The notes under the pieces: generated by a model
What the model saw: only the letters and a program-made list of their open reading frames with translations
Databases searched by the model: none
What the model was told of the DNA's origin: nothing
Part shown: piece after piece, positions 30,928-39,779 of the stretch
Numbering within the stretch: the first letter of the stretch is position 1
How the letters are laid out: every line of letters starts with the position of its first letter
Made by a program: the position numbers and the translations under genes
Source of the DNA: Cytidiella melzeri
Taxonomy: Eukaryota; Basidiomycota; Agaricomycetes; Polyporales; Irpicaceae
Length of the DNA: 39,779 bases
Direction of reading: 5' to 3'
NCBI GenBank assembly: GCA_022592445.1
Contig: JABYQR010000394.1
Span: forward strand, 1-39,779

Positions 30928-31569
30928 TTACAGCGTTTCTTTAGGATCATCAACTTTGCCAGCTGCTTGCCTTGCAGCTTTTTTAGGTTTGTTAAATCTC
31001 TCAGCGAGACTTGCAAGCTGGTTCATGCCTTCTTGAAGACGCCGCATCAAATTGGGGTCCCCTGGTGACAAGGAAAATGTCATGAGATCAATGTGATGAA
31101 AGACATGCAGGCTGAGAGAGCTACCTATTTGGGATTTGATCCAATCATGTTGGGTAAGAGGAACCAAGAGTTTCATTCTCTCTTCCCAAGAGGCATGAAG
31201 AATATTTTGAAGAAGAGTTTTCAAATCCTCTGGCGCTGGTGACAAAAGCCATATGGTGAGATCAATTGGATAAGAGACATGCAGGCTAAGAAAGTCACCT
31301 TCTTTGCCAAGTTTATTATTGAGAAAAGTGTTCAAGCGTAGTTGGTTTGGTTGATTGATGAAACTCATCAAATCTTGTAACTCTGGGTCTTGCTTTGGAG
31401 CCCGTCTCACCAAGTTGTTGGCCCAGTAGGGGTTGCCAGAAAGGACTGGAACACGGTACCCTATACTGCCATACGGGGTGGCAGACACAGCTGCGAAGTT
31501 GACTGTACCAGTGATGATGGCAGTGAAAACAAGAAAGGGTAGGAACTGCATGATGGTATAGGAGGACAA
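30928..31569 (-). CDS. Small secreted protein made of three helical repeats
   Basis: Exons 31569 (or 31551)-31299, 31235-31125 and 31061-30928. From the second ATG the length is 498 nt, or 165 residues; the first ATG gives 171. The N-terminus is a clear signal peptide (MQFLPFLVFTAIITG, then a small-residue cleavage region), followed by a dibasic LVRR site as used by Kex2. After it come three repeats, each starting with [D/A]-P-x-L-type residues, one per exon. Both introns are 63 nt, phase 1, and about 47 of 63 positions are identical between them. A TATATAA lies near 31736-31743. Size, signal and lack of known domains fit a fungal small secreted protein; a role is not known. Confidence 0.65.
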   Translation of the reverse strand: MSSYTIMQFLPFLVFTAIITGTVNFAAVSATPYGSIGYRVPVLSGNPYWANNLVRRAPKQDPELQDLMSFINQPNQLRLNTFLNNKLGKEGDFLSLHVSYPIDLTIWLLSPAPEDLKTLLQNILHASWEERMKLLVPLTQHDWIKSQIGSSLSLHVFHHIDLMTFSLSPGDPNLMRRLQEGMNQLASLAERFNKPKKAARQAAGKVDDPKETL

Positions 31570-31794
31570 AGGACAGTGAAGGGTCTAAGCACAGCAAGGG
31601 AGCTAGCTGAAAGAATGGCTTCAGAACAACGACCCATGGTGAGTGCAATGCATACAGCAACTCACTTACCAGCCAGCACTGGACTAATGGACTGAATGAA
31701 GGAGTGCTGAGGTATGAAGATGGTGGCAAAGGGCTGTTATATAACCTGCTGGTGCTACAACAGCATAGGGAGTTAGAAATATCTTAGTTAGCTT

Positions 31795-32095
31795 CTGTAC
31801 TGACAGTTGTCATAGTCAAGCCACTACTCACCAGCAAATCTGGTAGATTTGGAAGAGTTATGTGAGACAGGAGATAAGAGTGTTGATGAGAGCAGGTACT
31901 GAAAGTACAAGTTTGGTTTTTTATCAGCAGAGGGGATAAGACTGGGGAGATGTGTCCTCAGAAGGGTCTCTATATATACATGAAAGAGAGGACCCCAGAT
32001 ACTGATCTAAGACCTGTAATACTGACACAAGTAAGCAAAGCAATCTATCTATACTAAGCATGCCCTATGCCCTACTGGTGCCATTACAGTAGTTG
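31795..32095. mobile_element. Truncated LTR related to the LTR at 37674-38399
   Basis: Shares GGATAAGACTGGGGAGAT, TCTATATATACATGAA, GAGAGGACCCCAG and AAGCATGCCCTATGCCCTA with the right-hand LTR, in the same order and orientation. The last third is missing where repeat R begins. Confidence 0.6.
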
Positions 32096-32096
32096 A

Positions 32097-34480
32097 GGGG
32101 CTTCATCTATCTTGTCATTAATCTTGTGCAGTGTTCACTGCTGACTCTAGAAAATTACTTCCTTCAAGAATGAGGGGCTTGAGGGTGTCTCATTGGATCA
32201 ATTGCCAGAACATGTCACAAGTTTCCTGTTGATGCCTGAACTGCTTCACCCCCAATGGAATTGCCACAGGCTGTGTTCTGATGGTAACCCCTGCCTAGAG
32301 AGCAACTAGTGGTTGTAAAACTTGGTGGAACAATAAATGCAGGGCTTGCTGCTGATCCAACCATGTCCTTTTGATGTCTGAGCTGCCTCAGCCCCACTAG
32401 AACTGCCACAGGCTGTGTTCTGATTGTAACTCCTGCTTATGGAGCAACTGGTGGTTGTGAAAATGTATGGAAGAATCAAAGGCAGTGCTCTATGCTGATG
32501 CAACCATGTCCTGTTAATATCTGAGCTGCCTCACCCCTATTGGAACTGTCACAGGCTGTGTGCTGATGGTAACTCCTGCTTGCAATGTCTGTAAATTGCT
32601 GCATGTACCTGACCAGAATTTGACATCATTTGCCAGCAGGAGTGGAGTTTGAATCTGAGTCTGGATGACTGTTTGCAGTAGACTGGCCATAACTTGCTCA
32701 ATTCCACTTCAGACGGGATGTTTGTACCAGGATGTTGCCACAAGATAGGCCTATCCAATGATGTATTACAATCCCTGAAGAATGAAGAAGAATTGTTCCA
32801 GTGTGCTCCAGCACATTGATGCCTTTTCAGATGTGACCTTTTTGTCCCCCAAAGTGTGGGAATTTGATGGCAAAATACAGAAAGTAACAGTGTCAATTAC
32901 AAAACAATGAATACAGCTGATGGCATCACACTGGCCTTGTTATCAGCCCTTTATAAATTTGTATCAGATCACTTTGGCAATCAAAATGCAGTTTTTGATT
33001 TTTACAGACTGCACATGGGTGCAAATCTGTACATATATCAGACCATTGGATAGTCCTATCTTGTGGCAACATCCTAGTACAAACATCCTGTCTGAAGTGG
33101 AATTGAGCAAGTTATGGCCAGTCTACTGCAAACAGTCATCCAGACTCAGATTCAAACTCCACTCCTGCTGGCAAATGATGTCAAATTCTGGTCAGGTACA
33201 TGCAGCAATTTACAGACATTGCAAGCAGGAGTTACCATCAGCACACAGCCTGTGACAGTTCCAATAGGGGTGAGGCAGCTCAGATATTAACAGGACATGG
33301 TTGCATCAGCATAGAGCACTGCCTTTGATTCTTCCATACATTTTCACAACCACCAGTTGCTCCATAAGCAGGAGTTTACTCTCTATGCAGAAGTTACAAT
33401 CAGAACACAATCTGTGGCAGTTCCACTAGGGGTGATGCAGCTCAAACATCAACAGAACATGGTTGCGTCAGCCACAACCACTGTGTTGGATTGTTGCACA
33501 AAGTTTCACAGCTATGAGTAGCTCTCCAAGGAGGAATGAAAATCAGAACATAGCCTGTGGCAGTTCTAATGTGGCTGAAGCAGTTCAGACACCAACAGGA
33601 TGTAATTGCATCAGCATAAAGCACTGCCTTTGATTCTTCCATACATTTTCAAGACCACCAGTTGCTCTATAAGCAGGAGTTACAATCAGAACACAGCCTG
33701 TGGCAGCTCTGGGGGTGAGGTAGCGCAGATGTCAGCTGGACGTGGTTTCATCAGCAGCCAGCGCTGCATTCAATTGGTCCACAAAGTTTCTCTGAGCTCT
33801 AAGCAGGGGTTACAGCTGTAGCAGTTTCAATGGGGGTGAGGCAGTTCAACATCAACAGTGCATGGTTGCATTGGCAGCAAGCACTGCATTCAATTGGTTC
33901 ACAAGGTTCACGGCCAATACTCTCTATGCAGAAGTTACAATCAGAACACAATCTGTGGCAGTTATAATAGGGGTGATGCAGCTCAAACATCAACTGAACA
34001 TGGTTGCATTAGCCACATCCACTGTGTCGGATTGTTGCACAAAGTTTCGCAACCATGAGTTGCACTCTAAGGAGGAATTAAAATCAGAACATAGCCTGTG
34101 GCAGTTCTAATGGGGCTGAAGCAGTTCAGACATCAACAGGATGTGATTTCATCAGCATAAAGCACTGCCTTTCATTATTCCATACAGTTTCACAACCACC
34201 AGTTGCTCTATAAGCAGGAGTTACAAGCGGAACACAGCCTGTGGCAGCTCCAATGGGGGTGAGGCAGTGCAGACATCAACAGGACACATGTAACATGTTC
34301 TACCAATTGATCTAATGAGACACCCTACAGCCCTTCGTTCTTGAAGCAAGTAATTTTATAGAAGTAGCAGTGAACACTGCACAAGATTAATGACAAGATA
34401 GATGAAGCCCCTTGCTACCATTGATGACTACCTTCATCAATGTATGGCTTCTTTTCCCGCAACCAAACTTATCAATTGCA
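32097..34480. repeat. Fold-back arrangement of repeat R
   Basis: Left arm 32757-32097 reads as the reverse complement of the right arm 33040-34480. The inner arms (about 32550-32757 and 33040-33255) are near-perfect inverted repeats. Outward come satellite units (about three on the left, about eight on the right) and the same outer block. The central 280 bp is the non-coding R block also seen at 28760-29030. It could form a very large hairpin. Confidence 0.72.
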
Positions 34481-34849
34481 TTTATGAAAAATATATCTGG
34501 TAGATCCTGACGCAGGAAACCCTTATGGTAATACCATCTTCAATCTTACTTTCTCAATATTCAGATCTTTAAAGACATCACAAAGCATTGTCAAGTAATT
34601 AGTGCCTGTTGGGGTTGATTTTGTTGATTTGTCACTATCCTGAATCTTGATGTTGATAAATGTGGTAAACAAGCTATCATGTGCACAACTATATGATCAA
34701 CTGTTCCAGTTGAATTCCTTGAGACCAAGTGATTTGGATAGTACTGGGTTCAAATTGATTTTTTGTGTCTTATGGGTTTGGTTCAGTGTTTTATATGTAC
34801 TAAACCCTTTTTACCCGTGTTGATTAACTTTATACCTTGCACCTCACTA
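34481..34849. other. AT-rich unassigned DNA
   Basis: Between two pieces of repeat R. No gene, repeat unit or structure that I can support. Confidence 0.4.
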
Positions 34850-35262
34850 AGATGTTTGTTTCAGTTTTGACTTGAGGAAATGCAAAGTAGTGTACTGTAG
34901 CATGTATATGTTCACTTGGTGGATCTTCCAATGTATGATTGACTGTCTTATGTGTATTTTATCTCCCTTTGTTCTGTTCAATGTTTGCCAGACTGCCTCT
35001 TCAAACAGATCCTCAATGCTGTAAAGTAGCTTTAGCAAGGCCGGCAAGTGGCAAGTACAACTCCTGAAGATTGAATGAAATATTACTTTTTGAGCCAGAT
35101 TTGTAAGTAACTTTGGTGCTGGTAGCAGTCTAACAAGTAATTTTGTTGGGAATAGCTTCTTCAATGAGTAATGTATAGTAGGTTTGTGGTTTGTCCTCAC
35201 TGGAGCACACAATCATTCATGAAAGAGAGGGACTGTCCTGTATTGTTTGAAGGGTCACATTA
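34850..35262 (-). repeat. Fragment of the end block of repeat R
   Basis: Matches 30290-30500 in reverse orientation and also 36245-36480 directly (shared GGCCGGCAAG, GGTGCTGGTAG, TTTTGTTGGGAATAGCTT, CACTGGAGCACACAAT). Confidence 0.65.
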
Positions 35263-36244
35263 CTTGCTACTACGTCACACTGGCATGTGACTTAGCTTAA
35301 GTAAGACCACATGGCTACAGACACATAATTCAGCCCATAGCTAGGGTTTGATGTCATAAATGACGTCCACATGGACTCCTTTTGTTCTTTCCTTATTGTT
35401 CTCTTTATGGAAGGATGTTCTCACAGGTGTGGGAATGGAATACAATAGTTGGTCTCCTTTTAGATAGATTCTCTCACGGGTAGAGTTCTTGGCAAGGTCA
35501 AGACAATAGCTATTGTTCTCCTTTAGGTAGTTCTTTTGTTCTTCGTTCACACGACTTCTTGCAAAGCCTGCCCTCAACATGGTCTGTGCGCAGGTCCCTG
35601 AAGTCTATATATACTGCTGCATGTACGCTCCTAGCCCCCATCTCGACCTTTTGGTCTTTACTGGGCTAGATACTTGTATAAAGTCTGATAGCTGGTGAGA
35701 GCACTGTGCTACACGCCTGCCACCACCTCCTCGTCGATATCCACATCGTGTCCCTGTCTGCCACGTCGAGCCCTGTCTCCGTGTCACGCAGGTCCCTGAA
35801 GTCTATATAAGCAGCTACATGTATGCTCCTAGCCCCCATCTCGACCTCTTGGTCTTTACTGGGCTAGATAACTTGAACAAAGTCTGATAGCTGGTGAGAG
35901 CATTGTGCTTCACGCCTGCCACCACCTCCTCGTCGATATCCACTTCATGTCCCTGTTTGTCACATCGAGCCCCGTCTCCGTGTCAGGTGAGTTAGGATCA
36001 CCAGCCTCCAGGTCGCTGAGCCCTTTCTCGACTAGATCTAACCACTGGAAAGTGGCTACGCATGGGTTGAGCTGCAAGAATTCGTCAATCTCTTCCAGCT
36101 CGGGCGGAGTAGCACGCCAGAGTTGCTGTGCGTGCTCCTCCGGTTTGACACCTGGCGGCGCAACCGGTGTGAGGTCCAGCGCATCTCCCTGCTGGTCCCC
36201 GTGTCGCCACACATCCAGCGGCTTATGCTTTCTGATCCACAGGT
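35263..36244. mobile_element. Unclassified insertion between two R fragments, with a 198-bp tandem duplication
   Basis: Units start at 35589 and 35787 (CGCAGGTCCCTGAAGTCTATATA) and each holds a TATA-like core and CTAGCCCCCATCTCGACC, as in a promoter or LTR leader. A minus-strand reading frame over about 36230-35910 (GDALDLTPVAPPGVKPEEH, LWRATPPELEEIDEF) looks like real protein but I cannot place it; a Gag-like N-terminus is one possibility. No LTR ends were found. Confidence 0.4.
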
Positions 36245-37673
36245 TGCAATCAAATCACTAGCGTTAGCAAGGCCGGCAAGCGGCAAGTACAATTCCTGAG
36301 GATTGAATGAAATATTACTATTTAAGCAAGATTTGTAAGTAAACTTGGTGCTGGTAGAAGCCTGAACAAGTAATTTTGTTGGGAATAGCTTTTCCATGAG
36401 TAATGTATAGTAAGTTGGCGGTTTGTCTTCACTGGAGCACACAATAATTGAAGAAAAAAAAGGGACTATGCTGTATCGTTTGAAGTGCAACAATGGGTGT
36501 GAGTACAGAATTGAAACAAGTTTGTGGAGTAGAGCATGGAGATGAAGATTGTTTGACATGTGTCTTCTTCTTAATGGTGTTGAACCATGTTCAATAGTCT
36601 AGATACAATTTGGTAAACTGCAGAAGCAGAGCTACAAGTGATGTTGTTGTTGATAGCAAATTGAATAAATCATATAGCATGAAATAGTTGATTGCACCTG
36701 TGACTTTGTTATCACAAAGAACCTCAGTAAAAAATTCTGTGCTTGCTAAGGAATTTGCCAAGCCATCTGGTCATCAATATTGACTGTATTACAGGCATTT
36801 GCTATTGGTGACACCTTTGATAGGCAACTTGATCTGGGATAAAGTGACTGTACTACAATTGATAAATTTGGTTGCGGAAACAGGAGCCATACATTGATGA
36901 AGGTAGTCACCAATGGTAGCAAGGAGCTCCATCTATGTTGTCATTAATATTGTGCAGTGTTCACTGCTGATCCCAGAAAATTACTTGCTTCAAGAATGAA
37001 GGGCTTGAGGGTGTCTCATTGGATCAATTGCTGGAACATGTTACATGTGTCCTGTTGATGTCTGCACTGCCTCACTCTTATCGGAGCTGCCACAGGCTGG
37101 GTTCTGATTGTGACTCCTGCTTATAGAGCAACTAGTGGTTGTAAAACTGTGTGGAGAAATCAAAGGCAGTGCTCTATGGTGATGCAACCATGTCCTGTTG
37201 ATGTCTGAACTGCATCAGCCCCACTGGAACTGCCACAGGCTGTGTTGTAATTGTAACTCCTGCTTATAGAGTAACTGGTGGTTGTGAAACTGTATGGAAG
37301 AATCAAAAGCAGTACTCTATGCTGATGCAACCACGTCCTGTTTATGTTTGAACTGCCTCAGCCCTATCAGAACCAACACAGGCTATGTTCTGATTGTAAC
37401 TATTCCTGAGAGAGCAACTGATGGTTGTGAAACTTTGTGGAACAATCCGATGCAGTGCTTGCTGCTGATGCAACCAGGGTCTGAGCTGCATCACCCCTAT
37501 TGGAACTGCTACAGACTGTGTTCTGATTGTAACTCCTGCTTAGGGAGAAGTGTTTGTGAAACCTTGTGACTAATTGAATGCAGTGCTTGCTGCCAACGCA
37601 ACCATGCACTGTTGATGTCTGAACTGCCTCACCCCCATTGGAACTGCCACAGTTGTAACTCTTCCTTAGAAAG
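36245..37673 (-). repeat. Complex repeat R, inverted copy
   Basis: Reverse complement of the 29320-30510 part of copy 1: end block (36245-36590), middle block (36590-37030) and about five satellite units (37040-37673). It abuts the LTR at 37674 directly. Confidence 0.7.
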
Positions 37674-38399
37674 TGTAACAGTTAAGGTTACTACTGACCA
37701 GATAAGTTGTTAGACTTGAGGGGATAGAGTGAGATAGAGTGTGAGAGGTGTGGTGAGCGAAGTACTGGGGAGTACTGAGTAGTCCTGGTTCAACAGAGTG
37801 GATAAGACTGAGGGGATATGCCCTCAGGAGTGCCTCTATATATACATGAAGGGGAGGACCCCAGGTACTACCCTAAGACCCCTAATACCTACATGAGTAA
37901 GCAAAGTAATCTACCTTACTAAGCATGCCCTATGCCCTAGTGGTGCCACTTCAATAATCAACCAATAGCAATTGTCCCCATGACCTGACCCCATGACCCA
38001 GCTCCAAGGCTAGACTTGTTCTAGCTTGTTCTAAGACAAGGCTAGACTTTTCCAGAAGGTTCTAAGAACTATGACATCATCTAAGGGAATGTTCTATACT
38101 ATGGCATCATAGTTCCAGCATGTTCCACAATGTTCCAGAGAGTTCTATCATGTGATACACATATAAGGAAAGGAGCGCATCAGCGCATCAGAGACAGAAG
38201 GCGCATCAGCGCATCAATTGATAGGCACTGAGAATAAGCGCCGGAATAGGCGCCTGATAAGTGCCAGATAAGCGCTGGATGAGCGCCTGAATAGACGACG
38301 GATAAGCGCTGGATAAGCGTTTGACAAGCGCTTAAATATTCCCAATAATACCGTTGCCTAGTAAGGCAAGTCTTGTAGAAACATTGAAAATCTGTGACA
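37674..38399 (-). mobile_element. 3' LTR of a gypsy chromovirus
   Basis: 726 bp with ends TGTAACAG and CTGTGACA on the plus strand (TGT...ACA). A TATATATA lies near 37838. It sits just downstream of the pol 3' end on the minus strand. The other LTR is outside the window, so target duplication cannot be checked. Confidence 0.75.
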
Positions 38400-38413
38400 T
38401 TACCCCCCCTTCT
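38400..38413 (-). other. Polypurine tract of the gypsy element
   Basis: Read on the minus strand this is AAGAAGGGGGGGTAA immediately before the TGTCACAG start of the LTR, the expected place and composition for plus-strand priming. Confidence 0.65.
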
Positions 38414-38635
38414 TGCTTTGAACTCCGTGCAAAGAGTTTTGAACAAACACCTTGGTCATTGAGTCCACTTTTTCACCATTGTCAAGAGGGTGCCTAAGCA
38501 ATTCCGAGTGACTCTAGCGGCTTCTACCGACGCCCCTGACGGGGTTCACACCTCATTGGCTGATGGTAGTCTAGTCCGTACCCTCCTCGGTTGCGTCATT
38601 GGATCGTGGATGATCCTTGGTGTGTTGTTCGCGAC

Positions 38636-39779
38636 TTATACACAGTAAATCGTAGCTGAGCGAATAGCTCGGGGATGATCGTCGTAGAATTTCTTGATCG
38701 CTTCTTGAGCGTGCGTGATGTTTTCTACAGGTTCCCACGTGTCGTCGTTTGGTCCGTAGCCTTTCCAGCGTATGTAATACTGAAGCTTTTTGGCACGACC
38801 TGTACGTCTTGACTTGAGAATCTTCTCGACTTCGTATTCTTCTTCTCCGTCGATGATATCTGGCGGAGGCATCTCCAGCTTTTGGCCTTCGAATTCAGGT
38901 TCGTTGTACGGTACCAACTTGCTTGCATGGAATACAGGGTGTATCCTTGGTGAACGTTCGGGCCATTCCAGTCTGAATGTGACCGGCGAGAGCTTTTCAG
39001 CAATCTTGAATGGGCCATAGTACTTGGCTGACAGCTTATGTCCAGATTTTTGGTAGTCTCTCAGATCTAGCATGACCTGATCACCTTCGTTGAAGGGGAC
39101 CTTCTGAACGTGCTTGTCATAGTACCATTTCATGCGTTCAGCCGCAAGTTGTAACGCCGCTTTAGCATGCTCTTGAGCTTGCAAGCGGTTCCACATGATG
39201 TCATTCATGTTAGACCTTTTCAGGTCCTTAGTGAGCGTTGGACCAGCTCTAGGGTGTCTGCCGTATTTGAGGTAAAAAGGCGAGTGCTTAGTTCCCTTGT
39301 GCGCTGCATTGTTGTGTGCAAACTCAGCCGAGCTGAGCAATCTAGCCCAGTTGTCATGTAGTTGATCGACGTAACAACGCAGGTACTGTTCGAGCGTTTT
39401 ATTAACTCGTTCAGTTTGACCATCAGTTTGCGGATGATATGCAGTAGTCATTGTAGATTCTATCCCTAGCATTTTACACCATTCCTGGAATAAATCTGCT
39501 GCGAATTGTGGACCTCGGTCGGAAATGATTTGCAAAGGTAACCCGTGAAGGGTCCAGACTCTCTCATAGAGTAGAGCTGCAAGATCTTTTGCCAAGAACT
39601 CGTTTACGATAGGGAAGAAGTGCACCCTTTTAGTCAGGCGGTCTACGACTACGCAGATAGCATTGAAGCCATCAAACTCCAGTAACTGAGTAATCAAGTC
39701 GACAGTCATGATATCCCATGGTTCGGCCGGAACCGGATTAGGGATAAGTGGTCCATAAGGCTGTTGCGGACGAGTCTTC
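38636..39779 (-). CDS. Ty3/gypsy Pol 3' end: integrase core, GPY/F-like module and chromodomain (partial)
   Basis: The frame is open to the right window edge; the apparent start at 39709 is internal. Integrase DDE core: Asp in WDIMTVDLI, Asp in ISDRGPQF, Glu in GQTERVNKTLEQY. Then LSAKYYGPFKI and HPVFHASKLVPY of the GPY/F-like module, and a C-terminal chromodomain (YEVEKIL, YYIRWKGYGPNDDTWEP) that in chromoviruses guides insertion to marked chromatin. The frame ends at a TAA about 230 bp before the LTR. No break is visible, so the element could be recent. Zinc finger, reverse transcriptase and RNase H would lie to the right. Confidence 0.92.
   Translation of the reverse strand, partial: KTRPQQPYGPLIPNPVPAEPWDIMTVDLITQLLEFDGFNAICVVVDRLTKRVHFFPIVNEFLAKDLAALLYERVWTLHGLPLQIISDRGPQFAADLFQEWCKMLGIESTMTTAYHPQTDGQTERVNKTLEQYLRCYVDQLHDNWARLLSSAEFAHNNAAHKGTKHSPFYLKYGRHPRAGPTLTKDLKRSNMNDIMWNRLQAQEHAKAALQLAAERMKWYYDKHVQKVPFNEGDQVMLDLRDYQKSGHKLSAKYYGPFKIAEKLSPVTFRLEWPERSPRIHPVFHASKLVPYNEPEFEGQKLEMPPPDIIDGEEEYEVEKILKSRRTGRAKKLQYYIRWKGYGPNDDTWEPVENITHAQEAIKKFYDDHPRAIRSATIYCV

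Overview
This window looks like nuclear DNA of a filamentous basidiomycete fungus, probably an Agaricomycete. The genes have many short introns (mostly 51-66 nt, GTRNGT donors). There are Ty3/gypsy chromovirus remains with a chromodomain integrase, a fragment resembling fungal CPSF2/Cft2, and a tRNA-derived SINE. No bacterial or phage gene organisation is visible. The species cannot be named from the sequence.

Left part (1-15.9 kb): an accessory module of large, intron-rich genes on the minus strand. Gene A (14522-7662, 11 exons, about 1812 residues) carries a ParB/sulfiredoxin-type domain near its N-terminus. Gene B (6960-1826, 8 exons, about 1322 residues) is unrecognised; its last two exons are paralogous to gene F, which enters from the left edge on the plus strand and converges on it. 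Gene C (15947-15184) is a small acidic protein. For A and B the exon lengths close exactly to multiples of three only if eight single missing bases are allowed for. A also has one in-frame TGA. Both genes are therefore decaying, or the assembly has under-called bases.

The most striking feature is about 44 clear, plus about 5 degenerate, copies of one inverted-repeat site of nearly fixed length: CCGATA-N14-TATCGG, 26 bp. They are clustered in arrays. Three arrays fill the only long introns of genes A and B (360-513 nt), a fourth fills a 421-nt intron of A, and others lie 5' of A, beside the SINEs and at the edge of a large duplication. None is seen in the 18-23 kb interior or right of about 25.0 kb, so the sites track this gene module.

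Middle part (about 14.95-25.25 kb): two nearly identical direct repeats of 2.1-2.4 kb, each holding gene C, SINE copies and site arrays. They flank a 5.8-kb interior with gene D (plus strand, about 1042 residues with an arginine/serine-rich stretch) and gene E (minus strand, 167 residues, with a PCNA-binding-like motif). Gene D is preceded by a second, unrelated hairpin family.

Right part (25.25-39.78 kb): AT-richer, repeat-dominated DNA. It holds a truncated gypsy gag with its LTR, a truncated copy of a Cft2-like gene, a small secreted repeat protein whose two introns are homologous, several copies of a complex repeat containing 127-144-bp satellite units (some arranged as a fold-back), an unclassified insertion with a 198-bp tandem duplication, and the 3' end of a gypsy chromovirus (integrase, chromodomain, 3' LTR) running off the right edge.

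Working idea, not proven: A, B, C and F belong to a mobile or selfish module whose dispersed 26-bp palindromes are recognised by one of its proteins, the ParB-like product being one candidate. A paired GATA-factor site, or structure in the transcript, are the main alternatives.
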